Source: Aureimonas sp. AU22 (lineage in GTDB: Bacteria > Pseudomonadota > Alphaproteobacteria > Rhizobiales > Rhizobiaceae). Taken from it: a stretch of 64,000 bases of DNA. The position numbers and the translations under genes were made by a program. The notes under the pieces are model-generated. The model was given only the letters and a program-made list of their open reading frames with translations, ran no database searches and was not told where the DNA came from. Where the stretch lies: NCBI RefSeq assembly GCF_001463745.1, contig NZ_BBWJ01000037.1:28701-92700 (forward strand), in the 5' to 3' direction. Below, in pieces: positions 17,786 to 26,856 of this stretch. How positions within the stretch are numbered: position 1 is the first letter of the stretch; each line of letters begins with the position of its first letter.

Positions 17786-18835
17786 TCAGGCCGAGACCTT
17801 GCGGATCCACTGGTCGAGGCCGACGGCCACGATGATGAGGACGCCGACGGCGAATTCTTGCCAGAGGGCGTCGAGGCCGGAGAGGGCGAGCCCGTTGCGG
17901 AAGACGCCGACGATCAGGGCCCCGATGAGGGTGCCGACGATCGAGCCGCGCCCGCCGAAGAGCGAGGTGCCGCCGATCACGACCGCGGTGATGGAATCGA
18001 GGTTGGCCGTGCCGCCGGACGTCGGGCTGATCGCGCCGACGCGCCCGATCAGCACCCAGGCGCCCAGCGCGCAGATGACGCCGGACAGGGAGTAGACCGC
18101 CAGCAGCACGCGCCGCGTGTCGATGCCCGACAGGCGCGCCGCCTCCGGGTCGTCCCCGGTGGCGTAGACGTGGCGGCCGAAGGCGGTGCGGTTCAGGATG
18201 TACCAGACGACCGCGGCGACGATGAGCGTGAACACCGTGCCGAAGGTGAGGCGCGCGCCGCCGCCCTGGATGGCGGTGGCGGTCAGCTGGAGGAACGGCG
18301 CTTCCGCCGCGACTTCCTGGGCGCGGATCGTCTGCGACCCGCTGTACCAGAGGAAGATCGCGCCGAAGATGCTCCAGGATCCGAGCGTCACGATGAAGGG
18401 GGGCAGCTTGACGTAGGTGATCAGGAGCCCGTTCACGAAGCCGCAGGCGAAGCCGACGCCGAGACCGATGCAGAAGGCCAGTTCGGCCGGGACGCCCATC
18501 ATCACGGCGAGGCGGCCCATCACGACGGTCGCCAGGATCATGATCGCGCCGACGGACAGATCGATGCCGGCCGTCAGGATCACCAGCGTCTGCGCGATGC
18601 CGATGACGGCGATGATCGTCACCTGTTGCATGATCAGCGACAGGTTGAACGGCTGGAAGAAGCGCGAGCCGACGATCGCGCTGAAGACCAGGAGCCCCGC
18701 GACCAGGACCACGAAGGGCACGATCGTCGGATACTGGTGCAGGAGATGCTGCAGGCGCCGCAGCGGCGACCGGCGCTCTTCGGCGAAATGGGCGACGGCG
18801 TCCGCGTTGTTTGCTGCCGGTTCGATGCTGGCCAT
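17786..18835 (-). CDS. frcC: Sugar ABC transporter permease, FrcC/RbsC type
   Basis: 349 residues with about 9-10 membrane helices. The RbsC-family core is clear: TAGIDLSVGAIM, the cytoplasmic loop GRHVYATGDDPEAARLSGID, and VIGGTSLFGGRGSIVGT. With the FrcB-like binding protein upstream it forms the membrane part of a fructose/ketose importer. The ATPase gene (frcA) expected next in the frc operon is absent; an aldolase gene follows instead. Confidence 0.88.
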   Translation of the reverse strand: MASIEPAANNADAVAHFAEERRSPLRRLQHLLHQYPTIVPFVVLVAGLLVFSAIVGSRFFQPFNLSLIMQQVTIIAVIGIAQTLVILTAGIDLSVGAIMILATVVMGRLAVMMGVPAELAFCIGLGVGFACGFVNGLLITYVKLPPFIVTLGSWSIFGAIFLWYSGSQTIRAQEVAAEAPFLQLTATAIQGGGARLTFGTVFTLIVAAVVWYILNRTAFGRHVYATGDDPEAARLSGIDTRRVLLAVYSLSGVICALGAWVLIGRVGAISPTSGGTANLDSITAVVIGGTSLFGGRGSIVGTLIGALIVGVFRNGLALSGLDALWQEFAVGVLIIVAVGLDQWIRKVSA

Positions 18836-18866
18836 GGTCCCACACCTTTCTCTGCGCCTGTCGAAA

Positions 18867-18899
18867 CGGTCGGTGCGAAAGGGGTTTTCGCACCGACCG
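18867..18899 (-). terminator. Intercistronic hairpin between frcB and frcC
   Basis: Perfect 14-base stem CGGTCGGTGCGAAA / TTTCGCACCGACCG with a 5-base loop. It lies between the binding-protein stop and the permease start on the same transcript. It probably protects the frcB mRNA or attenuates transcription so the receptor outnumbers the permease. It is the strongest hairpin in the window that is not at a gene end shared by two strands. Confidence 0.7.
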
Positions 18900-18945
18900 C
18901 GGTTGCGGCGCCGGAGCCGGCGCGCGCATCGTCAGGACGAGGGGA

Positions 18946-19989
18946 TCAGCCCCAGCACTTCTTGAGGGCTTCGGCGGAGGTGATGGACTCCACCCCGTCC
19001 ACCGGCTTGTCGGTGACGAGGGTCACGCCCGTATCGAAGAAGTCGAGCCCCTGCGTCGCCGCCGGCTTCTCGCCCGTCTTCTTGAAGTTCACGATCGCCT
19101 CGACGCCCTTCGAGGCCATCAGCAACGGGTACTGCATGGCGGTCGCGCCGATCACGCCGGCCTTCACGTTCTCGACGCCCGGGCAGCCGCCGTCCACCGA
19201 GGTCATGACGACCGAGCCTTCCTTGCCGGCGGCCTTCAGCGCCTCGTACGCGCCTGCGGCGGTCGGCTCGTTGATCGTGTAGAAGACGTTGAGATCGGGG
19301 TCCTTCTGGAGAAGCAGTTCGGCTCCGGTGCGGCCGCCTTCCTCCGATCCCGCGCCCCACTGGTGGCCGACGATGCGCGCGTCGTCCTCGTCGAGATAGC
19401 GGCTCATGTCCTTCGGATCGATGCCGAAGCCCTTCATGAAGCCCTGGTCGCGTTGCACGTCGACCGTCGGTTGCGTCTCGATGGCGTCAAGGAACCCGAC
19501 CTTGGCGGTCTTCGGATCGGCGACCGTCTTGGCGGCCCACTGACCGATCAGCTCGCCCGCCTTCACGTTGTCCGTGGCGAAGGTCTGGTCGGCGGCGTCG
19601 GCGGGGTCGAGCGGCGTGTCGAGCGCGATCACGAGGATGCCGGCCTGGCGCGCCTGGTCGAGCACAGGGGCGATCGCCTTGGGGTCGCTCGCGGTGATGA
19701 GGATGCCGCTCGCTCCGGCGGAGATGAGGTTCTCGACGGCGGTGACCTGACTGTCGTGGTCACCGTCGTACTTGCCGGCGAAGCCCTGGAACTTCACGCC
19801 CAGTTCGGCCGCCTTCTGGCTGGCGCCCTCGCGCATCTTGGCGAAGAACGGGTTGGCCTCGGTCTTCACGACGAGCCCGACCAGGATGTCCTCCTGGGCA
19901 CGGGCGGGCGCCGCCGCGATGAGGCAGGTGGCCAAGGCCGTGCCGGCGATGAGGCCGGTGAGGCGGTGGATGGTGCTGCGCGACGTCAT
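18946..19989 (-). CDS. frcB: Fructose-type sugar-binding protein, FrcB
   Basis: 347 residues from ATG 19989, behind the strong site GGGAGGAAGC; longer in-frame starts lack one. A Sec signal peptide ends near ARAQ. The mature protein closely follows rhizobial Frc[63 protein letters not shown], and the terminal KKCWG. FrcB binds fructose, mannose and ribose in Sinorhizobium. First gene of the minus-strand operon, facing a 500-base upstream region. Confidence 0.92.
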   Translation of the reverse strand: MTSRSTIHRLTGLIAGTALATCLIAAAPARAQEDILVGLVVKTEANPFFAKMREGASQKAAELGVKFQGFAGKYDGDHDSQVTAVENLISAGASGILITASDPKAIAPVLDQARQAGILVIALDTPLDPADAADQTFATDNVKAGELIGQWAAKTVADPKTAKVGFLDAIETQPTVDVQRDQGFMKGFGIDPKDMSRYLDEDDARIVGHQWGAGSEEGGRTGAELLLQKDPDLNVFYTINEPTAAGAYEALKAAGKEGSVVMTSVDGGCPGVENVKAGVIGATAMQYPLLMASKGVEAIVNFKKTGEKPAATQGLDFFDTGVTLVTDKPVDGVESITSAEALKKCWG

Positions 19990-20489
19990 GCTTCCTCCCT
20001 TGTGGTTCATGGGACGCCTCTTCGGGCGTGCCCGCTCCCTTGCCCGGCGATTCGCGCCCGACATTCGTCTCGGAACCGACTGGCCGACGGTGCCGCGATT
20101 TCACGGCAGACGGCTCGCCGCCGCCATGCCCGCGCGCCTTTCCGCCCGGCACGCCTCCCAGGATCGAAGTAAAATCGCGATCGGCTGAAAACACAATCGC
20201 CATCTGCTCAGGTTCAGAACTTTTTGCGCGCGGTTGGAAGGTTTACGGGTTCAATCGATATGGTCGGCATACGAACCGATGCGATTGGTCGGCGGGCGTC
20301 ATCGCATCTGCGCAAAACATGTCGAAACCGATCATGCAAGGTGTCCGGGCGCGGAGTGTGACGGCATTAGGCCCACCCTCGAGCCGCAAACATCGATTTT
20401 TCCGCAAACTTCGTCGTGGATTGCTAACCCAAGTCGCGGTAGGGCAGGGCCGCATCCTCGCTCGACCGACAGGTACGAAAGGTTCATCC
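19990..20489. other. 500-base divergent intergenic region between frcB and mdh
   Basis: No convincing gene was found here. The region should hold the frcB promoter (minus strand) and the mdh promoter (plus strand). An imperfect dyad around 20275-20290 (ACCGAT-GCG-ATTGGT) could be a regulator site but has a mismatch. The stretch is locally more AT-rich near 20170-20260 and 20390-20440, as expected for promoters. Nothing resembling a small RNA or riboswitch was recognised. Confidence 0.4.
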
Positions 20490-21467
20490 ATGACGCAGCC
20501 CAAACGCATCGCCGTCACCGGCGCGGCCGGTCAGATCTGCTACTCCCTGCTGTTCCGCATCGCCAACGGCGACGTCTACGGCAAGGACACGCCGGTCTCC
20601 CTTCAGCTTCTCGATCTGCCCCAGGCGCAGAAGGCCGTGAAGGGCGTCGTGATGGAATTGGAGGATTGCGCCTTCCCGCTGCTGCAGGACGTCGTGATCA
20701 CGGACGATCCGAAGGCTGCCTTCCGCGACATCGACGCAGGCTTCTTCGTCGGCTCGCGCCCGCGCACGCAGGGCATGGAACGCCGCGATCTGCTCAATGC
20801 CAACGCCGAGATCTTCCGCGTCCAGGGTGAGGCCCTGAACGAGGGCGCCAAGCGCGACGCCAAGGTGATCGTGGTCGGCAACCCGGCCAACACCAACGCC
20901 ATGATCCTGGCCGCCAACGCCAAGGACTTCCCGACCGAGAACATCACCGCGATGCTCCGGCTCGACCACAACCGCGCCCTCACGCAGTTCGCCCAGAAGG
21001 CGGGCGTCTCGGTCGACGCGATCAAGAAGTTCGTGGTCTGGGGCAACCATTCGCCGACGATGTTCGCCGACTGGACCAACGCCACGGCGGACGGGCGCAA
21101 GCTCTCCGAGGTGATCGGCGACGAGGCGTGGTACAAGGAGACGCTGATCCCGACCGTCGCCAAGCGCGGCACGGCGATCATCGAGGCGCGTGGCGCATCC
21201 TCGGCCGCCTCGGCCGCGAATGCTGCGATCGACCACATGCGCGACTGGATCCAGGGCTCGGACGGCGACTGGGTGTCGATGGGCGTCTCCTCGGACGGCT
21301 CCTACGGCATCCCGGAGGGCCTGATGGCCGGTGTGCCGGTGATCTGCGAGGGCGGTTCCTACAAGCGCGTCACCGGTCTCGAACTCGGCGAGTTCCAGCG
21401 CCAGATGCTGGACCGCACGGTCGCCGAGCTTTCCGAAGAACGCGAAGCCGTCTCGGCGCTTCTTTGA
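20490..21467 (+). CDS. mdh: Malate dehydrogenase, type 2 (cytosolic-like)
   Basis: 325 residues. NAD motif GAAGQICY (11-18), the mobile catalytic loop with Arg92 and Arg98 ([11 protein letters not shown]), the D/H dyad Asp159 and His187 (WGNHSP), and [14 protein letters not shown] near the substrate site. This is the two-domain MDH2 group found in some bacteria and eukaryotic cytosol, not the short LDH-like MDH normally heading the sucCDAB operon in Rhizobiales. It catalyses malate/oxaloacetate interconversion. Stands alone with its own terminator. Confidence 0.93.
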   Translation: MTQPKRIAVTGAAGQICYSLLFRIANGDVYGKDTPVSLQLLDLPQAQKAVKGVVMELEDCAFPLLQDVVITDDPKAAFRDIDAGFFVGSRPRTQGMERRDLLNANAEIFRVQGEALNEGAKRDAKVIVVGNPANTNAMILAANAKDFPTENITAMLRLDHNRALTQFAQKAGVSVDAIKKFVVWGNHSPTMFADWTNATADGRKLSEVIGDEAWYKETLIPTVAKRGTAIIEARGASSAASAANAAIDHMRDWIQGSDGDWVSMGVSSDGSYGIPEGLMAGVPVICEGGSYKRVTGLELGEFQRQMLDRTVAELSEEREAVSALL

Positions 21468-21490
21468 TCCCAGCGTACTGACGCCGTTCG

Positions 21491-21527
21491 AAAGGGCCGT
21501 CCCGCTGTCTCGGCGGGGCGGCCCTTT
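21491..21527 (+). terminator. Rho-independent terminator of mdh
   Basis: A 15-base stem AAAGGGCCGTCCCGC / GCGGGGCGGCCCTTT with one G-T wobble and a 7-base loop, 24 bases past the mdh stop. The right arm ends in TTT. Strong stem and placement make this a confident terminator. Confidence 0.85.
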
Positions 21528-21600
21528 CGCATCCGAAAGGATCAACCGGTCCTTAAGCTTCCGGCGCGAAATTCACCCGACGTTGCAAACGGGCCGCAGG

Positions 21601-22281
21601 ATGTCTCGGAGCCGAAGCCTAACACTCATCATGGCCGCCGCGGGTTTGAGCGTCGCGGGCGGCTGCGCGCGGATGGAGCCACGCATGGGCGCCGAGGAGT
21701 GCCTGGCGCGCGCCATGTATTTCGAGTCGAACCGCTCGTCCGAGGCGGGCATGCTCGCGGTCGGTACCGTTGTGATGAACCGGCTGGAGTCGGGCAAATA
21801 CCCGAAATCCGTCTGCGGTGTCGTCGGCCAGAAGAACCAGTTCGCGCCCGGCGTCCTGTCGAAGCCCATGGGCAAGGGCAGGGACCTCGCGACCAAGACG
21901 GCCCGGCAGGTGCTTCGTGGCGCCCGTCATTCCGACGTGCAGAAGGCCATGTTCTTCCACACCGCGGGCTACTCATACCCCTATTCGAACATGCATTACG
22001 TGACGATCCAGGGCGGCAACTCGTTCTACGAGAAGCGCAAGAACGCGACGTCGACGCAATCCATGGTGGCCGAGCGGATGGAGGCGGCGAAGGCGGGGCG
22101 ACTGCCGTTCACCCCGCGCGAACGCGCCATGGCCGCTGCCCAGGCACCGGCCCCGGCCGGGATGCGCGCGCCGGTCCGCGAAAGCCGCATCGCCCGCCGG
22201 ATGGCGACCACCGCCACCAGCGCGCAGCCGGCGCTGGAGACGATGAGCATCGAGGACCTGATCCGCGAGAACGGCGGCTGA
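21601..22281 (+). CDS. Cell wall hydrolase, SleB family, probable lipoprotein
   Basis: 226 residues from ATG 21601. A short signal region runs into the lipobox-like SVAGGC, suggesting lipidation. The SleB/CwlJ-type domain occupies about 35-150: ECLARAMYFESNRSSEAGM with the catalytic Glu, VVMNRLESGKYP, SVCGVVGQKNQF, and the late HYVTIQGGNSFYEK. Such enzymes are muramidases or transglycosylases acting on peptidoglycan in the periplasm. The C-terminal third is Ala/Arg-rich without a known domain. The ribosome site is weak; a TTG at 21583 is an alternative start. Confidence 0.85.
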   Translation: MSRSRSLTLIMAAAGLSVAGGCARMEPRMGAEECLARAMYFESNRSSEAGMLAVGTVVMNRLESGKYPKSVCGVVGQKNQFAPGVLSKPMGKGRDLATKTARQVLRGARHSDVQKAMFFHTAGYSYPYSNMHYVTIQGGNSFYEKRKNATSTQSMVAERMEAAKAGRLPFTPRERAMAAAQAPAPAGMRAPVRESRIARRMATTATSAQPALETMSIEDLIRENGG

Positions 22282-22287
22282 GCTCGC

Positions 22288-23136
22288 TCAGGCGTCGGGG
22301 AAGTCGGCCGACAGGCTTTCCGCCTTCAGGCCTTCGATCTCGGCGAGACGCTGCTTGAGCTTCGCGGTGATACCCTCGTAGGCCACCTTGCCGAGCACCA
22401 GATGGCGCGGGGCCTTCGTCATCTCGGTCACGCGGATCATGGCCTCGCCGGCTCGCACGGGATCGCCGGCCTGCTTGCCGCTGATATCGGCCGTCATCTT
22501 CAGACGCGCGCCGGCCGTTTCGGCGTATTCCGCGATCTGGTTCGGCGTCTGGCGCAAAGAACGGCCGGCCCAGTCCGTCCGGAAGGGGCCGGGCGCGACG
22601 CAGGTCACCTGCACGCCGAAGGCTGCGACCTCCGCCGCCAAGGCGTCGGAGAAGCCCTCCACCGCATGCTTGGTCGCGGCGTAGTAGCCGGACCCCGCGA
22701 AGCCGATGAAGCCGGCCTGGCTCGTGAGATTGAGGATATGGCCCGAGCGCTGTCGCCGCATGATGGGCAGCACGGCGCGCGTCATCGCGAAGAGGCCGAA
22801 GACGTTGGCGTCGAACTGCTCGCGGATCTCGGCGTCGTCGCCCTCCTCGATCGAGGCCTGGTAGCCGTAGCCGGCATTGTTGACGAGGACGTCGATGCGT
22901 CCGAACCGCTCTTCTGCGGCCTTCACCGCCGCGTCGATCGCCACCCGGTCCGTCACGTCGAGCGAAAGGGGGAGGACGTTGTCGCCGGCCAGCGCCGTCA
23001 GGCTCGACAGCCGCTCCTTGTCGCGCGCCGTGGCGACGACCCGCCATCCGCGGCCGATCACCAGCTTGGCGAGTTCGTGGCCGAAGCCGGTGGAGCAGCC
23101 GGTGATGAACCAAACGGGCGTTTCGATGGAGGACAT
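22288..23136 (-). CDS. Short-chain dehydrogenase/reductase
   Basis: 282 residues. Classical SDR: TGCSTGFGHEL cofactor motif near the start, NNAGYG, and the catalytic Ser-Tyr-Lys set with YYAATK. The C-terminal extension (about 220-282) is typical of the oxidoreductases often annotated as SDR family 5 proteins with unknown substrate. It converges on the SleB gene with a 6-base gap. Not linked to a pathway by context. Confidence 0.88.
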   Translation of the reverse strand: MSSIETPVWFITGCSTGFGHELAKLVIGRGWRVVATARDKERLSSLTALAGDNVLPLSLDVTDRVAIDAAVKAAEERFGRIDVLVNNAGYGYQASIEEGDDAEIREQFDANVFGLFAMTRAVLPIMRRQRSGHILNLTSQAGFIGFAGSGYYAATKHAVEGFSDALAAEVAAFGVQVTCVAPGPFRTDWAGRSLRQTPNQIAEYAETAGARLKMTADISGKQAGDPVRAGEAMIRVTEMTKAPRHLVLGKVAYEGITAKLKQRLAEIEGLKAESLSADFPDA

Positions 23137-23310
23137 GGGCTCGGCTTTCGATCGGTGAGGGATGGATCTTCGTCGACTGAGCCCGGTATCTGGGAGCGGC
23201 CGAGCGTCCTGCCAGACGCAAGTGTGGGAAGCGAACGATTCGGAAAGCTTACCGAAACGTTTGCCGTGCTACTCGATCCTTCGAGATTGGATTCAGCCGG
23301 ATTTCAGCCC

Positions 23311-24225
23311 TTGTCGTCGCATCATTTCGGCCGCTCGTCCTTCGTCCGGCGCCTGTACCTCGCGTCCGCCCTGCTTCTGTCCGTCGCGCTCGCCTCGTGC
23401 CAGTCGATGGATCTGTCGCGCAGCGACGTTCGCGCCGGGCTGATCCCCCCGTCCAAGGCGCCGGCCTTGAGCGTCGGCGCCGAGGTCGTGGCGGAGCGCA
23501 TGCCGGCCTCGATTGTCGTGGACATGGACAGCGGCCGGGTGCTCCATGCCGACGACGCCGATGGCCTGCGCCATCCCGCTTCGCTCACCAAGCTGATGAC
23601 GCTCTACCTCCTGTTCGAGGCGATCGAGGCCAGGCGCATCGGCCTCGACGACGCCATGCCCGTCACGGCCTTCGCCGCCGCGCGCGCGCCGTCCAAGCTC
23701 GGCCTGAGGCCCGGCGAGACGATCCGCGTGCGCGACGCGATGTCCGGGCTTGCGGTGAAGTCGGCCAACGACGTCGCCTCGGTGGTCGCCGAGGCGCTCG
23801 GCGGCACGGACGACGCCTTCGCGCTCGCGATGACGCGCAAGGCGCGCCAGCTCGGCATGACCCGCACCAATTTCGCCAACCCCAGCGGCCTGCCCGACGA
23901 GGCGCAGATCTCGACCGCGCGCGACATGGCGATCCTCGGCCAGCAGATCCGGAAGCGCTTCCCGCAATATGCCGCGCTGTTCAAGACAGAGGGTTTCGAA
24001 TACGGCGGCCGGCACTATGCCGCGACCAACAAGCTGCTCGGCCGCGTCGCGGGCGTCGACGGCATGAAGACCGGCTACGTCAACGCCTCGGGCTTCAACC
24101 TCGTGGCCAGCGCCCGCCGCAACGGGCGCGGGGTCATCGTGGTGGTGCTGGGCGGCCGGACGGGGCGCGAGCGCGACGCCTCGGTCGAGGCGCTGATCGA
24201 CACCTATCTCGGCCCCGGCAGCTGA
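23311..24225 (+). CDS. D-alanyl-D-alanine carboxypeptidase (PBP5/6 type), lipoprotein
   Basis: About 304 residues from TTG 23311, chosen because it gives a signal peptide and the lipobox LASC (Cys about 30). No in-frame ATG lies between it and the mature region, and GTG 23266 is an alternative. The three penicillin-binding motifs are present: SLTK (S-x-x-K), SAN, and KTG (GMKTGYVN). It trims peptidoglycan stem peptides in the periplasm. It lacks the usual C-terminal amphipathic anchor; lipidation may replace it. Start is uncertain, family is firm. Confidence 0.88.
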   Translation: MSSHHFGRSSFVRRLYLASALLLSVALASCQSMDLSRSDVRAGLIPPSKAPALSVGAEVVAERMPASIVVDMDSGRVLHADDADGLRHPASLTKLMTLYLLFEAIEARRIGLDDAMPVTAFAAARAPSKLGLRPGETIRVRDAMSGLAVKSANDVASVVAEALGGTDDAFALAMTRKARQLGMTRTNFANPSGLPDEAQISTARDMAILGQQIRKRFPQYAALFKTEGFEYGGRHYAATNKLLGRVAGVDGMKTGYVNASGFNLVASARRNGRGVIVVVLGGRTGRERDASVEALIDTYLGPGS

Positions 24226-24254
24226 GAGCTCTCTCCGTCGTCGCATGGTCCGAC

Positions 24255-24276
24255 GGCGATGCGCGCCCGCATCGCC
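24255..24276. terminator. Hairpin between convergent genes
   Basis: Perfect 9-base stem GGCGATGCG / CGCATCGCC with a 4-base loop, placed between the carboxypeptidase stop and the end of the minus-strand SDR gene. Probably a bidirectional terminator; no T-tract. Confidence 0.6.
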
Positions 24277-24286
24277 CGGTGACGTT

Positions 24287-25078
24287 TCAGAGCCCCTTCT
24301 GCATCCCGCCGTCGACGAAGTATGTCGAGCCGATCGAATACGTCGCCTTGTCCGAGCACAGGAACACGAAGAAGTTCGCGAGTTCCTCCGGCGTGCCGAA
24401 GCGCTTGATCGGCGCGTGCTCGTCCGCGACGCCCTGGAGGTAGCCCTCCCAGTCGCCTCCTGAATTTTCGGTCAGCTGGCGCGCGGTCTTCTTCCAGTCG
24501 GGTGTCAGGATCAGGCCGGGATTGATGCAGTTGACGCGGATGTTGTCGCCGACGACTTCCGTCGCCAGGCACTTCGAGAACATCATCAGGGCGGATTTGG
24601 TGACGTTGTAGATCGGCTCGTACCACAGCGGCTGCACCGCGCAGATCGAGGCGTTGTGCAGGATCACGCCGCCGCCGCGCCGGCGCATCTGGGGGATCAC
24701 GCCGCGCGCGAGGCGAACCGCCGCCATGACGTGGAGGTCCCAGTAGGCCTGCCACTTGTCGTCGGGCGCATCCATCACCGTCTCGTTGGAACCGGTGCCG
24801 GCGTTGTTGATGAGAATGTCGGTCCCGCCGAACCGCTCCTCGACGGCGCGCATGAGCGCGTCGACGCCCTCGACGGTGGAGACATCCGCCTCGACGCCGA
24901 GCGCTTGGACCCCGTGGGCGTCCGCGATGCGTCTGGCTTCCGCCTCGGCCCGCTCGCGGCCGCGCGCGGCGAGGACGACGTTCGCACCCTCCGCGGCGAG
25001 CCCCTCGGCCACCGCCAGCCCGATGCCGACCGAACCGCCGGTGACGATCGCGACCTTCTCCCTCAGACCCATGTCCAT
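24287..25078 (-). CDS. Short-chain dehydrogenase/reductase
   Basis: 263 residues behind GGGAG. SDR motifs: TGGSVGIGLA, NNAGTG, a catalytic Tyr in YNVTKSAL, and the C-terminal TYSIGSTYFVDGG. Between the cofactor and catalytic parts it carries a Ser in HNASICAV. NAD(P)-dependent oxidoreductase, substrate unknown. Its neighbours (a carboxypeptidase and a molybdoenzyme) give no pathway hint. Confidence 0.88.
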   Translation of the reverse strand: MDMGLREKVAIVTGGSVGIGLAVAEGLAAEGANVVLAARGRERAEAEARRIADAHGVQALGVEADVSTVEGVDALMRAVEERFGGTDILINNAGTGSNETVMDAPDDKWQAYWDLHVMAAVRLARGVIPQMRRRGGGVILHNASICAVQPLWYEPIYNVTKSALMMFSKCLATEVVGDNIRVNCINPGLILTPDWKKTARQLTENSGGDWEGYLQGVADEHAPIKRFGTPEELANFFVFLCSDKATYSIGSTYFVDGGMQKGL

Positions 25079-25171
25079 CAGCGTATCTCCCTTCGGCCCT
25101 CCCGGCCGATTCGTGATGGGGATTGTGGGCCGGGCAGGGCGGGGAAGGCCAGCGCTAAGCGTGCCCGCTCG

Positions 25172-25837
25172 TCAGTCGGAATACCGCTCTTCCGTCCACG
25201 GGTCGCCGCGCTCGTGATAGCCGCGCACTTCCCAGTAGCCGGGCTGATCCGCGGTGCGGAACTCGATCGAACGCAGCCATTTCGCGCTCTTCCAGAGGTA
25301 GAGATGCGGCACCAGCAGCCGCACGGGTCCGCCGTGCTCCTTGGTGAGCGGCCGGCCTTCCCAGGAGTGCACGAGCATCGCGTCGGCCGCCGCGAAATCC
25401 GCAAGCGGCAGGTTGGTCGTATAGCCGTCGTAGGAGCCGAGCACGACGAAGGCCGCGTCGTCTCGAGGTCGCACGACGGCCATGAGATCCCGCGTCAGTA
25501 CGCCCGCCCAGCGGTTGTCGAAGCGCGACCATGTGGTCACGCAGTGCATGTCGGTGGTCTCCTCGCTCTGCGGCTGGTCTTGGAAGCGAGCCCAGTCCCA
25601 GATCTGGGGTGCGTCCACCGCGCCGTTGATCTGCAGCTGCCAGCGCTCGGTCGACACGTTCGGCTGGAGCCCGAGGTCGAGCACCGGCCAGTTCTTGACG
25701 AGGTGCTGACCGGGGGGAAGGCGGTCGCTCTCCGCCCGCTCCTGCCGGCCGGTCAGAAAGCGCCCGAGCCTCGCCCATTCCTGCTTGGTGCGGGTGAGCT
25801 TGGACTCCGGCGGGGTGTCCTCGGGTTCATCGGCCAT
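25172..25837 (-). CDS. Sulfite oxidase-like molybdopterin oxidoreductase (YuiH type)
   Basis: 221 residues, about the size of the catalytic Mo-cofactor domain alone. The Mo-ligating cysteine is seen in MHCVTTWSRFDNRW; YDGYTTNLPL and HGGPVRLLVPHLYLWKSAKW are also family hallmarks. There is no Tat signal and no haem or membrane partner nearby, so it is likely cytoplasmic, like other YuiH proteins. The electron partner and substrate are unknown. Confidence 0.9.
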   Translation of the reverse strand: MADEPEDTPPESKLTRTKQEWARLGRFLTGRQERAESDRLPPGQHLVKNWPVLDLGLQPNVSTERWQLQINGAVDAPQIWDWARFQDQPQSEETTDMHCVTTWSRFDNRWAGVLTRDLMAVVRPRDDAAFVVLGSYDGYTTNLPLADFAAADAMLVHSWEGRPLTKEHGGPVRLLVPHLYLWKSAKWLRSIEFRTADQPGYWEVRGYHERGDPWTEERYSD

Positions 25838-26079
25838 GGCGAAGCCTCCGTTGAAACGTCTGCGCGGAAGATGGGGCGCCCGTCTGCAAAATCAGGCCAG
25901 TCTGCAAGATCGGGGATGAACGGGCGATCTTCCGTCCGCCGCCCGCGTAACCACCTTGAAATGGCGGCCCGCGACGGCACGTTGTCCTCGATGAACCGGT
26001 GTCGGGCCGGTGGCATGCCCGCGGGGCGTTCCCGCGACGAGCCCGGCCGATCCCTGCGCGAACCGGACAGGATTGCACC

Positions 26080-26412
26080 ATGACCCATCACGACATGCAG
26101 GCCTGCATCGACGCCTGCCTTGCCTGCTACCGGACATGCCTCTCCACGGCCATGCACCATTGCCTCGAAGCCGGCGGCCGGCATACCGAGCCCTCGCACT
26201 TCCGCCTGATGGCGGCCTGCTCAGAGATGTGCCGTGCCTCGGCGCACATCATGCTGACCGGATCGGAGGCGCACCGCCATTCCTGTGCCGCCTGCGCCGA
26301 GATTTGCGACGCCTGCGCGGCCGACTGCGAGCGCGTCGGCGACATGGACGAATGCGTCGCGGCCTGCCGCGAATGCGCGCGCCTCTGCCGCGAGATGGGG
26401 GCGGCTCGATGA
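26080..26412 (+). CDS. DUF326 four-helix-bundle copper-binding protein
   Basis: 110 residues, very Cys-rich: CIDACLACYRTCL, CSEMCRASAH, CAACAEICDACAADC and CVAACRECARLC. These regularly spaced Cys pairs line the core of copper-storage four-helix bundles (Csp-like), and many His and Met residues are also present. No signal peptide from ATG 26080, so a cytoplasmic form is expected. It overlaps the next gene by ATGA, forming a small metal-handling pair. The longer upstream frame is not supported by a ribosome site. Confidence 0.88.
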   Translation: MTHHDMQACIDACLACYRTCLSTAMHHCLEAGGRHTEPSHFRLMAACSEMCRASAHIMLTGSEAHRHSCAACAEICDACAADCERVGDMDECVAACRECARLCREMGAAR

Positions 26413-26795
26413 TCCGGGCGAGCGGCGCCGCCGCAACTCTCCTGGCCATGGCATTGGCGCTGGGAAGCGCTGCGGCACAGGAGGTCGATCACGGTGCGAT
26501 GGGGCACGGCGTCCAGGCCGACGGCTCGAACAGCCCGGCCAGCCAACGCATGATGCGGGCCATGGACGACATGAACACCGCGATGGCGAAGACGCCGATG
26601 ACCGGCAAGCCGGGCCTCGACTTCGCCACCATGATGATCCCGCATCACCAGAGCGCGATCGACATGGCGAAGGCCTATCTCGACAGCGGCGAGACGGACC
26701 CGACGCTCACACGCATCTCGCGCGACGTCATCTCCTCGCAGGAAAAGGAGATCGCGGAGCTCAGGGCCTGGATCGAGGCGAACCGCAACCGCTAG
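26409..26795 (+). CDS. DUF305 secreted protein
   Basis: 128 residues with a Sec signal peptide (about 1-23, ending SAAAQ). The DUF305 ferritin-like core carries the paired-His motif MMIPHHQSAIDMAKAYL and EIAELRAWIE. Proteins of this group sit in the periplasm and often accompany copper resistance genes. Met/His-rich N-terminal stretch DHGAMGHGVQ could bind metal. Coupled to the DUF326 gene, giving one cytoplasmic and one periplasmic member of a probable copper response. Confidence 0.88.
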   Translation: MIRASGAAATLLAMALALGSAAAQEVDHGAMGHGVQADGSNSPASQRMMRAMDDMNTAMAKTPMTGKPGLDFATMMIPHHQSAIDMAKAYLDSGETDPTLTRISRDVISSQEKEIAELRAWIEANRNR

Positions 26796-26856
26796 GAGCG
26801 ATTGAGGCGGGGCTTATCCACGCGGTCCGCGTCTCGCCGGCTCGCGGCCGCGCCAT

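Noticed and set aside
22402..24225. 607-residue start for the DD-carboxypeptidase
   Set aside because: The first about 300 residues lie antisense to the SDR gene; the real protein starts near 23311.
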